A stretch of DNA of 64,000 nucleotides from Vigna angularis. Taxonomy: Eukaryota; Streptophyta; Magnoliopsida; Fabales; Fabaceae. Location: NCBI RefSeq assembly GCF_016808095.1, contig NC_068976.1:11007001-11071000 (forward strand), given 5' to 3'. The position numbers and the translations under genes are program-made. The notes beneath the pieces are model-generated. The model was not told where the DNA came from and did not search any database. It saw only the letters and a program-made list of their open reading frames with translations. The first letter of the stretch is position 1; each line of letters opens with the position of its first letter. This document shows positions 40,247-53,963 of this stretch, in pieces.

Positions 40247-40695
40247 ATTAGGATATTGATGAGTTTCATGACCATGGCCTTCACATTTAGTGTATCTTAG
40301 AGTACTTGTTTGGGTCTTTGGCAATGATTTGTTTCCATGTTTATGCTTTCTTCTAAGCTCACATATTTTTCCACTTTTTGTGACATGATTTCATTGACAT
40401 CCTCCATCAAGCCCACACAAACACTCGGTGTATCTCTTCCTGCCAATCTCTTGTTACTTTCAAATCCTCTAACTAAATGATCCTTGTGAGGAGTAAGATA
40501 GGTTAAACCATATGTAAAACCACTCCTAGAAGAGTGCTTCTGTTGAAACATGTTGCATTTCCCAGTATTGCTAGATCCTGCAAGAAAGGTTAGTAAAACA
40601 AAAAAAATAATAAAATATTCAAAAACATAACACTCTTGTAAGTGTTTCACTAAAAAATTCACTCGTACATCACACTCATAAGTTTTTTTTTTCAA
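40247..40695 (-). pseudogene. Gag relic with decayed zinc knuckle
   Basis: The frame at 40695-40297 (-) ends ...CQRPKQVL before a stop. Immediately after, 40297-40247 reads RYTKCEGHGHETHQYPN and a stop. This aligns with the gag zinc knuckle CX2CX4HX4C, except that the first and last cysteines are tyrosine (TAC for TGC, TAT for TGT). Both changes are G-to-A on this strand, as expected from deamination of methylated cytosines on the other strand. The upstream 130 residues are otherwise unrecognised. Not functional. Confidence 0.5.
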
Positions 40696-41830
40696 AGTAC
40701 TCTCTTACCTTTTTCAAGTCAAATTCCTTTTAGCGTTTGACAAAGAACTCTAGTAACTGAAGTAAAGAGTGACAAATCAATGTAAAAAACTTTGCAATAT
40801 CTAAATCCTGACTCAAGAAGTTAGAGGTAAAAACAAAACTTTAAGAAAATTTAAAAGACAGAAAAACAATAAAGTTAGAAAGAAATAAGACTACAAAAAA
40901 TAGTTAATTAAACAACACAAAGACTCTAATAAAAATACTAATTTCAAATCAATAGATCAATAAACCACAAACAAAAATTGCAACAAAAAATTGTGTTGAA
41001 CTCTTCAACTTATTTTTTTTCTTGGATCCTTACTTTTTATTTTTCTTTTCTTTCAATATATATTTGTTTCCTTTTTACTTATATCCACTATGCTTTCTTT
41101 TCTTTTCAATTTTGTAGTCTAACACACAAACAAGAAAATTAAACAGATTTCATTTTTTAAATATCAAAACTCATGCAAAATCAAAGTAAATTATTAATTG
41201 GAACTGCAAGTAACAAAAAAAAATCAAATAATTTCCACTTACCAACTGTAGAAATACACAATTATGAACGAAGAACATGAAAAATTAAAAAATCAACAAA
41301 ATTGAATAAAACCCCTAAGGTTTTATTCTTTAGAAAATTTTATGGATGATAAACCAAACAAAATTTCAGGCATAAATCACTAACATTAATTTTTTATTTT
41401 TGGGTTTTCTTTATATGATAGTAAAATAAGATAAAAGTGGAATCAAACCAGAAACTTTACTCTAGATACTCGATGAAACAATTTGGATATAAATGATAAG
41501 CTTTGGTAATAGATGATATGATCCTATCCATGAAAGAGTACGGTCATCCTGAATTTCAATTCTCAAAAGACACAAACAAAAATTAAATTAAAAAAATGTG
41601 AAATAAGACAAATATTGAGATGCCACAATATAGTATATTGATAAGTTAATGAAGATTTGCCACGAAGATTATTATCTTTGATAAGAATAAGAGTTTTAAT
41701 CCAAGAACTAAGATAACCTTCTCTAAATGAAAAATCAATTTTAATATAATGATCATCTAAGGTGTTTACAAATGTATTTAGTACCCATATATATATATAT
41801 ATATCTTTAGAGCATTAACTTTAAGTTACA

Positions 41831-42849
41831 AATTAATTATAATTTTTGTTAGATTATTTTATATAGTAATAATTTATAATTTTCAAATTATTATCTAATT
41901 TAGTTAATATAATAAATAATTACTTTTTATTTGTAAATTTAGCTATTATTTAATAATTTTAGGGTAAGAAGAATAAACAATGTAATAGAAGGTGTAATTT
42001 AATTTAATTGTATATTGTGTACTAGATAACTTCACTTTTCAAAATAACACATAAAAAAGTTACTCATTGTGTATTCAGTTTATTATAATTTCTCAAAATA
42101 TTTAAAAAATAATAATTATATTAGTTTGTGTTAGTGCATGGATCCATTATTGAAACTTGAACCAAATGAAAAAACAAAACAAGTGGGTACTCTTCAGTAC
42201 TCCAGTTAAATCACTCTGGCTTTAGCTTTGTGCCACCTCACACACATGTTTATGTGCAACTTTACGTTTCCGACAAGGAATTTTCAAATATAAAAAAGAA
42301 TAATGGATATAGTTTAAATATATGATACGATCTAACATAAAATAATAAATTTTACAAAAATATCAAATACGGCATTAATTATAATATGACATATAAATTA
42401 TATTGAAATTACCATTTATGAAAAAAATTAAATAACTCAAAAATATATATTAACAAAAATATATGATTAATCTGATTAAATAATGTATTATTATTATCAT
42501 GCTAATATATCATAAATATTATAGGTTTTTATTTTATTATTATTTTTTGTTTTATAACATATTTTATATAGTTTAGAAACTTTATAATATTCGTGGTATT
42601 TTTTTTAAGGAGTTCAATCACATTATCATACTAATGGTTATGTTCTTATAAATATTAAAATTCTCTTATTAATTTGAATGTCAAAAATCTTTTATATGTG
42701 ACCAAAGAGAAAATTGATTCTAGCCATCATTTAAATATTGTCATATGTCCAAAGATCCAGACTCTCAATCCTAATAACAACAATAATCAATGACAAAAAT
42801 AATATTTAAAAAATTATTATGATATTTATACATATTTTAATTTGATAAA

Positions 42850-42904
<55 letters not shown>

Positions 42905-43000
42905 GCAATTAAATATACATACATGTTTATGAAATCTTCACACAAATTTGTGTACACCATAAGTTCTTCAAAAAAAGTTAACATCGTAGTTAGGGTTATT
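41831..43000. other. AT-rich spacer with (AT)n tract
   Basis: Nothing recognised apart from an AT microsatellite at 42854-42902 (about 24 units). Confidence 0.6.
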
Positions 43001-43009
43001 TAAGGATTT

Positions 43010-44560
<1,551 letters not shown>

Positions 44561-44699
44561 AACAATAATAAAAGGTAGAAAATAGCGTTATCTTTGGTCA
44601 CTGGATTTTGGTTTCTATGTAGTGATTATGGTTGATTGAGAAATTGTTGCTTGAACTTGAATATTGTTATAAGTGTTTGTTTAGCATGTTTTGAATTGG

Positions 44700-45351
44700 A
44701 TACTTGTTATCTCTCTTTGACAAATGTACCAAATCTTGTAAGTAGTAACTGGTAAGATCATATATTATTTCCTAAGAGACTCATGCAATACCAAATAATC
44801 GTACAATTAATGACTAATCTAGAAACAATATTTCCACAATTTGAGTTTTGTGCAATAAATTAAATTTGTGCATAAACAAGTAAAAGTGAAATTTGGTAGT
44901 TAAAAACACTTTTATATTATGGAAAAGACGAAAAATGATATGAAATACTATTATTGGGGTTAGATTTCATTGACTTCACTCCCATACATATAAAAGCTCA
45001 CATAGTCTCCATTAATATACTAATGTTAATCCACAAGTCTACTTAAACTTAATCACTTAATAGAAGTCTACTCAAAACCTCAATCCCTTAATAGAATGAT
45101 CCTAGGTTTCCTTATTCAGAGTTAATCCCTTGAACCCTTAATAATCGAACCCACATTATGAACTAGGGTTTATGACAACCAATTGGTCAAACTCCATTCC
45201 TAGACACAAGCTTCATTAGGTATATCTTGTTTCATTTGTAGGTTTCAAAATATATTTTCCAACACCTAATGAACCAAGTATCAAGTTGTGGATGATCAAA
45301 CCAAGAAGACATTAAGCAAGGAAACTCAAATATTAGCTTTTAATGGAAGAG

Positions 45352-45417
<66 letters not shown>

Positions 45418-46080
45418 CAAAACATTCAAAGATACATAAGAGTTTAGTGGTACCACCAACAAAATGGCTTTAGCTCTCCATTGTCATGGAGAGCCCATGA
45501 CTACAAAATGGAAGATGGAGATACAAAAAGGAAGAAGAGATTGCTCCCACAAGCCCTAACAAACCTCTAAGATCTCCAAAGAGTGAAAAATTGTGTCTTC
45601 AACCACCAAATCGGTTTCCCTTGAGCAAGAAAGAAGAAATAAGGCAAATTTTTCGACATCAGCATAATTGGCGCCCAACGCAAGTGTTCTATCGTTGAAT
45701 GCTCACTTTTACGAGTTGAATAACACCCATCACAGTCTTTCTGGCGCTTAGTGCTGATTTTTAAAACTGAATGGTGTTTAACACCATCTTCCTAGTGCTC
45801 AATAGAGGATGCACGACTAACGGGTATTGGCTCTATAATGTTGGCACTCAACAGAAAAGAGGTGGCGCTCAACGCTAGATGAACTTCATGATTTCCCATT
45901 TTTTTGTTCTTTTTGGTTTTTTGGGTTGCCACTTCTTTGGTTTTAGGCAAAAACTTCATGTCATTGAAATAGACACAAAAAAAAAAGGAGATTAGTGGTA
46001 TAATTAGATTAATGTAACCCAAAATAAAATTATTTACAAAAGCAAGATAAAATTAAAGATTACAAGGTAAACAGTTAAAG
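44700..46080. repeat. Retroelement-like segment, copy 2, with CA/TA microsatellite
   Basis: The same order as copy 1: AATGAACCAAG at about 45265, (CA)n(TA)n at 45352-45415, a purine-rich block (45500-45600), then a block rich in GGCGC(C/T)CAACGC-type words (45670-45880). An AAAGCAAGATAAAATT end lies at about 46040. Copies 1 and 2 are diverged, so this is an old duplication or two insertions of one family. Confidence 0.4.
45352..45415. repeat. Compound (AC)n(AT)n microsatellite
   Basis: About 10 AC units followed by about 21 AT units. Confidence 0.97.
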
Positions 46081-46899
46081 AAAAGTTGATTTTTTTAATG
46101 AAATATGACTAAAATAATGGTAAAAATTAACATTATTAATACACTTGTTGATATGTTGATCTAATGATTAGATTATGCATGATAGACATAAAGTTTCATT
46201 CTCTTACTCTTTTTCCTCCTCATCTTCGTTATCTTTTTCTTTTCACCCATCTTCCCTTAATAAACTAAGATTAATGATTTAATAATAAGTAGACAAAGAA
46301 GATTTCTATTATGATAAAAATGATAATTTTTTTCTATTACCTTAATTTTTAACCTTTTATATGCCATTTTTTTTCTTATGTATATTTATCAACAATTTTA
46401 TTAAAAATATGAATATTTAAGATATATTCAAATTGAAAAAAAAATCACAAATTAAAATTAGTTTATACAAAAAGTAAATTGTAAGATTTTACTAATATGT
46501 TTGTGGGGGAGTTTATATCAAGTAGATATTGAAAAAAAATGAGTAATATATAAAGATTCATAAATTCATTCATAGTTGAGTTAAAAGTGATATTAAGATC
46601 TTTTATATATAAAATGTGTTATACTTGAGACATATTGGATCTACAAATCTCAAATCAGATATATGTATTCTTCTAGATATGTTGAATCAAGAAAGCAAAC
46701 AATGCAAAAAATTATATTTCATATAATATCACTACATTGTTTTGAAATGATGTATAAACTTATTTCACCCATGAATTATTTTATTATTGTATATTGTCCA
46801 ATAGATGTTTGAAGTTGTGAAGAGAAAGCACTATATATGGTTATGATGAGTATAGTTTGATGAAAAATGTTTGTGGGGAGAATAGTGAGATGAGTCTTG

Positions 46900-47455
46900 T
46901 TTTGACCTAAATAGGGATGCATATATAGATATAGTTGGGTGGCTCGTGGGAAGATTGAAAAGACTTGAAGGAAGAAGAGAGAGGGCATGAACTTGGATGA
47001 ATAAATTGGCAAATGAGTTTGATTGAAATGAATGATGTTTGTGGTGGTGGGTTGGGTTTGTCTCTTTGTCTCGTGGTAACGCATAAAAGGAGTTGGCTGC
47101 GTCCCAAGTTGGGTATCAAACATTGTGGTTCAAATTCAAAGGGATGTTAACGTTGGTGGGGATACATACACACATCAAACATCATTGCAGGTTCATGAAC
47201 TGCTTTTTTTCTTCATTTTTTCTCAAACACTTTTCATCAACATCACATTTTTTCCTCATAATTTCACCCACCTTTTTTCAATTCTTACAACTATCACCCA
47301 CACTCACCCCTCATGCTCCACAACAACTTATCATCAACACTTTCCTTCAATTCCTTCAATCAAATTCATTACTGCTTTTATTTACCAATAGTTAGGGTTT
47401 GCTTTCTAGGGTTTGCTTTCTAGGGTTTTCTTTCTAGGGTTTTCTTTAGTCTTCT
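46900..47455 (-). promoter_or_regulatory. Possible minus-strand promoter with telo-box array
   Basis: On the minus strand four AAACCCTA telo-boxes lie in a 14-bp tandem array (47450-47392, unit GAAAG(A/C)AAACCCTA). About 470 bp further is a TATA-like CTATATCTATATATGC (about 46935-46918), followed by an A/C-rich leader-like sequence. No convincing coding frame follows; the frames at 46776-47123 are low-complexity. This may be the relic of a promoter or of a non-coding transcript. Confidence 0.3.
47392..47450 (-). repeat. Four-copy 14-bp telo-box repeat
   Basis: On the plus strand TAGGGTTTGCTTTC is repeated twice, then TAGGGTTTTCTTTC and TAGGGTTTTCTTTA. Each unit contains the plant telo-box core in reverse. 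Confidence 0.9.
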
Positions 47456-50400
47456 ATTCACTCCTTATTTATGTTATCATTCACTTGAAAATTCAAATGC
47501 ACACTAGTATGATCATAAACATTGAAACACTTATGTAGATCATTTCCTTCAGGAAAAATTAATATTTAGTTTAAAAAAATTATATGTTAGAACAAATGGT
47601 AAAGAATCATACAAGATTTCATAAATTTAAATATGTTTTTAGCTCTTTTAAAAAATTACTAAAGTTTTACCTTCAATCATATATTTTTTTTACCTTTAAA
47701 TTGTGTGAATTTTATCATTAGTGCATAATATATATTTAAATTATGATATTTATTAATTATCTAAGATAAATAGATAACATTTATATTACAAATGTTGAGA
47801 TTTTTTTGAGATGTGATATTGATAATTATGCGTTGCTTTGACTTTTAATTTATTAGATAAATAATTAATTAAAATATTTAATTTTAATTTTAGAGGATTA
47901 AAGATATAAAAAATGTTATTGAAATAAAAATCGGAAGTCATTCATCGTACTATAATTAAAAGTATATTTAAGCCTTAGATAAATTAATTCTTTTAAATAA
48001 CACTCTTTAAATTTTTAGCCAGTGAGTTAATTGATCTGGCACTATTAAATTTAAATATCAAATTTTGTTTTCCATGATGTGAAACCTACATTCAATTATT
48101 TTGATTTCTTAAACTAGTAGCTTTGATTAAATGTATATTTTTCTTAGCTCTTGCAATAAGTTTAACAGTCACATATAAATCTAAATTCACTTGGAGTTAG
48201 TTTGATACTAGAGATATTTATAAGAGAGAAAAAATTATTTATCATAGTTTTTTTTTATCTTTCAAGAACCACGAATTTAACACAAATCAATGTTAAAAAA
48301 CAATTTAATAATACTTCAAATTAGAAACTATTCAAATTACTTTATCGTTAGTGTATTTTAAGTTACATGATAAACATTAGAGGGTGATCGTTTACAATAA
48401 AATAAAAATAGAGGATAAACATACCAAATTTCATTTTATAATGGTTTGTTTTAGAAAAAAAAAATTAACTAAATAAGAATTCTTAAACAGAACTCAAACT
48501 TTTCATTAGTAATATTGTATAAGAGCGAAATAGATTGTTAAAACATTACAACAAATAACATATCAAGAGAGCAACAATATACGAGAATTAAAATTTATAA
48601 ATTTAAGTTTGAATGATTTTTTTTTTCAAATTAAGTTTATAAAATCAATCCCCTTTATTCAAAAAATGTGTGTTAAGAAAAAATTAATTTCTAATCGGAT
48701 ACAACTAAAATTATAAACAAAAAGAAAAGTTCAATTTTACTTTTTGAATGGGCATAATTCTCAACTCCATCCATTAATTCATATTTGATTTGCTTATTTA
48801 AACATAAAAGTTAAACAAAAGTACCAGTCTTAAATAATTTATTTAAATACCCACGTCACAAAACTTAAATCGATTTAAACTATAAAATACCTAAAATTAG
48901 TTATTGCTTAAAATTGATAAGATCCATGTTTAAATATTGTTTAGTAAAACTTAAGAAAGATACAAAAAAAAATACTAATAAAGTTTTAAATTGACTTGAT
49001 ATTTATTAGGAAAAAGGTTAAATAAATGGTAACAATAATAGAAAGTTAAATAAATGGTTAGAATAATAAAAAGTTAAATGATGAAAATGAATTATTTGTA
49101 GAATAGAGAATTAGAAACGGTTCAAAGACTGTTGATATTGGATAAAATAAAGATTTCAGAATTAGAATATAATATAAGATTTTTACATTAAATTTTTATA
49201 TCTTTTATATACAACTATTAATGATCAATTCAACTTTATGGACCAATCCAAGCCGTTAGATGTCCTTTCAGTTGAGTAAAAGTTGGCACAAAATCATTTT
49301 CAGACTTTACTTTATTTACTAATTTTTGTTGTATTTAATCAGTTCATTTAAATTTAATTATTGAATGAATTTATTTCAAAAATTTGTAATATATTTTTAA
49401 TAATAATAATTATTATTAAAATAAACAATATATATTAAAATTTTAAATATTATTAACATTTAATTGCAAACTATGGTTATGTTCAATAAAAAGTTACGGC
49501 GCATAATAAATTTATAATGAATACAGTAAATTGTATATCAATAGTTGTTCTCATTTAATTGACAGATAATCTCTTTTAGATTATTCATTCACTTGTCTAT
49601 GGTATTATTTAATCAGCATCCTCCAGATTAATATGGATATACCTCTTTAATATATTTATAATTGTAGAACATTTGAAATTATTATTATAATATCTTTAAA
49701 GATAACATGTTTATTTCCTTTTCGAATTTTATCAACTAAATTTTTAGTCTATGCAATGAATAAGATAATAATTTATTTATTTAAATATATATTTTATTTT
49801 ATTATTAAAATTAAAGTAATAAATATTTTTCAATATATAAATTATATTTCAAATTTATGAAAATTTGCTACAATAGAAGGTTCTTTCTTTAAATATGAAA
49901 ATTTAATTCAATCCAAAAATAATGAAAAAATAAAAATTATATATTCTGTTATATTAACATAAACATATGTACAAAAGTTTACAAAAACACTTCAAGCCTA
50001 GTTCATTTGTTGGTTGTGTTGAGTTGCTTTTAATTATGTGTTTAACGTAGTCAAATCTATTTAATTCAATATTTAACTTGACCTTTGAATCTTTTATGTT
50101 AAAAAATAGTTTATTTTCACAATCTTTAGAAAAAAAAAAGAAAAATTATAAAAATATTTATTGAGCTGTCTTAATAAAATTGTAATTCTCGTTTTGTTCA
50201 CTATTAAATTGGATTAAAATTTGTATACAAGGTTCTAACAAATGATTCTTTATTTTTATCATTGAAATATTTAGTTAGATGTTTGTTATTAAAAAAAATT
50301 AGTCTTACATTGTTACTTTATTTTAGGTTTCTCTTTCTTTGTTCTTCATATTTGAAAACATAATTGTTTTAATGTATTGATTCGTTGTAAGCATTTGTTT

Positions 50401-52620
50401 TACTCTTGATATGATTCTTTGCATTTATATTTGATCTTAGTGGAGCTTGATTTACTAGCTTGTGTCCCTAAATTTGTACTTTTCACATTCATAGTATTTT
50501 CCTACATTAAAAATATTGGTGTTTTCTTTTGTGATTATTATTGTTGCTCCTCATATATTCTCTCAATTTTGGGGGAATTATTTCCGTTGCATACTTTGAT
50601 ATTTTTGATCATTATTATTGTTTTTCCATTAGAGTGGCATAAGAGCGAAAAAATGTTTTATAAACTTTAAATAAATGAGTTTCTAAATGCTAAAATTGGT
50701 TTATCTTTCATTATTTTGTTATATTTGATTAATATTTAATATTTGAACATTATATTAAGTAATGAAAGATTTATTTTGATTTATTAATAGTGTGTCCTAA
50801 CTCTATTAGTATCAAACTCACATAAAAAAAGATATCTAAGTGATGAGAGTTGATTAAATCTTGAGATATGTGACTTAAGTACAAAATCCCTGAATTTATT
50901 CAATACATAAGTTTTATAAAAGTAGAGTTCAATGTTTATAATGAGATTAAGCTAGATGAGTTATTAATAGATTAAGACAAATGAATTATTATTTTTGAAT
51001 GAGTCAATGTATACACATTTGGTTTTGATGTTTGTGTATGATATTTCTAAATTAAACAATGATAATGATAAATAAATGTATTATATTTTATAAATCACTA
51101 GCTTATATTTTTTAGTATCTATATTGTTTTTAATTGTAATGATAATGTAATAAACATAAACATAGGATGTTATATAAGAAAATAGATTTGAACATATGAA
51201 AAAGTTATGTATTTTGTTAGGATTCATATATATATATATGTCACAAATTACATTATTACAGTGCTAACTAAATAACACACCAATACGATTTGATAAGTCA
51301 TAAACCTATCTATATAAAATACTTTACTTACCTGTAACTCAACTTTAAGATAATAAATTTGTCTAACCTTACTTTTATATATTGTTCATTTCAATCATCT
51401 TTGTTTAATTAAAACTTTCAACTTTACATTAAAATTTCTTACAATATATATATTTATTCTAACATAAAATTTAATCCTAAAAACATCACAAGTTTCACCA
51501 ATTTAAATAATGTAACCGACTAAATAAATGTAATTACTAAGTCTCGTATAGATATAACATGCCTACAAGCTTAAATCTCATTTAATGTTTCTAGAAATTA
51601 TTCTATCAAGTTATATAAGCTTTCCAAATCATGAAACCTTATTCTACCAACATTACAAACCATCCAAAAACGAAAGAGTCAGTGAAGTCGGTAACTATAA
51701 TTTGTCATAATAATAATGATGATATTTATATTCTTCTTTATACTCAGATTCTACAAAAATATATTTATGAATAAAATAAAAATATTTAAATTCAAATTAT
51801 ATTATTATTATTTATTCATGTAAAATTTATTTTAAATCTTCAGGGTTTGAAAAATAATTTTTTAACCATACTCCAAATCGATGCAGTATATCTATCTTTT
51901 CGTTTTAGAAGTTATTATAAAAAATGCTAATTTTTTTTTTAATTATATAACAATGATAAAAATCTTTTAATTATTCCTGCATGAATATTGCCAACAAAAA
52001 TAGATAAATGCGAAAGATAATAATTTAATTATTAGTTAAGAATAAAAATGGTTATTTTACGATTGAACAAAGCCCCAATAAACTTTGTTTCGCTTTTTAA
52101 TTTTGAAGATTCTTATAAAAAAATCACATTATTTAAATACAATTTCTTGAAGATCATCATGTTTTCACTAATTAAAATTATATTTTATTTCTATAATTAC
52201 ATCTCCAATAGAAAAAAAAAAAGAACACCTAAATAACTATTGTAAACTTTACTCAAACAGTTAATGGTAGAAAAGACAAAACCAAAGTAAAGAAAGCGAA
52301 AAGAAAAAAATAAGAATTAAATTATTTAATGGAAAAAAAGTAAAGAACTATTTTAGAATTATCTGTGTTCTAATTCTTCTACAATAAGCAATTATTTTCA
52401 TGTAACAAGAATGAGTTTCTTCTTTAATCCAATAAAAACCTTAACCTTATGCCACATTACATAGACAAGTTCTGAGAAAAGTTGAAAAGTATCTTCCCAA
52501 TTACTATAATTACCAATAAAACCAAAAACAAAAGCTTTCTTTTCACATTAAATGAAGTATTAATCAGAAAATCAGGTCACCATTTTCAGAAAATGAAATA
52601 AAGAAAAGAGGAAAAGCGAA
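47456..52620. other. AT-rich intergenic DNA, nothing recognised
   Basis: About 5 kb of very AT-rich DNA. No coding frame with a recognisable domain, no terminal repeats, no RNA gene seen. Confidence 0.55.
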
Positions 52621-52701
52621 ACCCATGAGCCACAGTGGTTTGTGGTTTCTGGTTTTTGGTGGTGGGGGAAAAGAATATTACAAAAAAACCCCACTTTGCT
52701 C

Positions 52702-52763
52702 AGATACATTGCATGTAGGAAACCGTTCAGTGTACGGGAATCTCTTTCCCTTTCCAATAAAAG
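52702..52763 (+). promoter_or_regulatory. EBF promoter: EIN3-type site and weak TATA element
   Basis: AGATACAT (52702-52709) is the reverse complement of ATGTATCT, which fits the EIN3/TEIL binding consensus AYGWAYCT. A second partial match (ATGTAGGA) follows at 52713. AATAAAAG at 52756-52763 is the best TATA-like element, which would place transcription start near 52785-52795, in the pyrimidine-rich leader. EIN3 is known to activate EBF2 directly in Arabidopsis, which supports a feedback role here (inference). Confidence 0.45.
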
Positions 52764-52897
52764 CCTCCCTTTTCCCAGACACTTACCCTTCATTTTTTCT
52801 TCAAACCCCTTTTTTTCTCATCTCTTCTCTCTCTTTTTTTTTGCCCTATCTCATAGGGTTCCTGCGATCTTCACCTTCAGACGACTTCCTTTTTCTC

Positions 52898-53963
52898 ATG
52901 CGTTCTTGCTCTGATCAATCACACAACGCCATAGCTCTTCTTCTTGTTGCTGTTTTCTTCTTCGCTCTCCTTTTTGCTCTCGTTCGAGGGTTCTTTCGTT
53001 TGGAACGTTGTGGGGTTCTTCACCCGGCTTTTATTCATCCGTACCCATGTCTAAAGTTCTCGGCTTTTCCGGTGAGTTCATTTAATCAGGCTGTTTTTGT
53101 CCTCTTTGTGTTATGGGGTTTTGATTTTGCCCCAACTTTTTTGGAGATTAGTTTTTAGGTTGGGATTTTGAGGTGCGTAGAACGTTTCTACTTTGTGTGA
53201 TTAAGGCTAGTTTTTAATCTTTAGGGGTTAAAATTTAATGGGTTGGTCTTAGTTTTTGTTAATTTGTTATGGGCCATGGATGATCACGTGGTTGCGTTGG
53301 GTAAAAGGTGTGGACTTTTGAATTGGGTGATGAAAGTCGTTTTGTATGGCAAAAGTCGTTTTGATTGCTTAGAGAATCTGGTAGGAAACGTAAAAATATT
53401 CGTAGTTTAATTGTTAACTAGAGATTGAGGTAATTAATCCAGGTAGGAAATTGTTTGAAGGATTTTTTGTTGGAACTTTGGATCATGTTTTGTAGTATGT
53501 TCAACCGATGGTCCTCTTTGTTTTAGTTTGTTTTTATGTTTAAAGTTGATCCGAAACTGGTTTTGTTTTCAAAGGATAAACGGGAACTATGTTGTTGTAG
53601 TGGTTGAATCAGCATGTTTAACTTTGTTTATATGGTGAAATTTGTGTTTTTCTGAGTTTGTGCATACATTTGGGTTATCAGGAGGTGATGACTTTTGCTC
53701 TGGGGGATCAATCTACGCCAACCCAAAGGAAGCGAGTTTCTTCCTTCCCCTTGGCCCTCAAGTTGATGTATACTTTCCTCCCAGGAAGAGATCGCGCGTC
53801 AACGCTCCATTCGTTTTCGATGGAGAATGGTTTGAGCAAAAGCAGAAAACCTCTATTGAAGCCTTACCAGATGAGTGTCTCTTTGAGATCTTCAGAAGGT
53901 TGCCCGCTGGCGAGGACAGGAGTGCATGTGCTTGCGTTTCCAAGCGCTGGCTTATGCTTCTGA
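52898..53963 (+). promoter_or_regulatory. Upstream ORF overlapping the EBF start codon
   Basis: ATG 52898 is the only ATG between the predicted transcription start and the EBF start at 53047, and lies in another frame. On the spliced mRNA it reads 52898-53071 joined to 53682-53963, giving 151 codons before TGA, so it passes the EBF start codon and ends well inside the EBF frame. The N-terminus is hydrophobic (ALLLVAVFFFALLFALV at about residues 13-29). Neither ATG has a purine at -3. If the leader contains this ATG, EBF synthesis depends on leaky scanning. Confidence 0.5.

Larger units (their letters stand above)
37690..41830 (-). mobile_element. Decayed LTR retroelement with gag relic, minus strand
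   Basis: Two direct repeats about 3.7 kb apart (about 37790-38165 and 41510-41800) share TCCTATCCATGAAA(A/G)AGT, TTTGATAA and AATGTATTTAGT stretches and look like LTR parts. Between them, on the minus strand, a gag zinc-knuckle relic comes first (40297-40247), then a polyprotein tail-like EWHEFKDKLS at about 39215 that runs into a stop. The polypurine run AAAAAAGGAGGG (39186-39175) follows and should abut the 3' LTR. Reverse transcriptase, integrase and most of pol are missing. A hAT-like insertion interrupts the 3' LTR at 38199-38930. The LTR borders are not defined. Confidence 0.5.

Noticed and set aside
46776..47123. A 115-residue minus-strand frame near the telo-box array.
   Set aside because: Looks like promoter and leader sequence read as protein: Thr/Pro/Ile-rich, with a TATA-like site inside it.
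52625..53158. A 177-residue plus-strand frame over the EBF leader.
   Set aside because: Its first half lies upstream of the predicted transcription start and its end lies in the intron. Only the part from 52898, continued into exon 2, is plausible as an upstream ORF.
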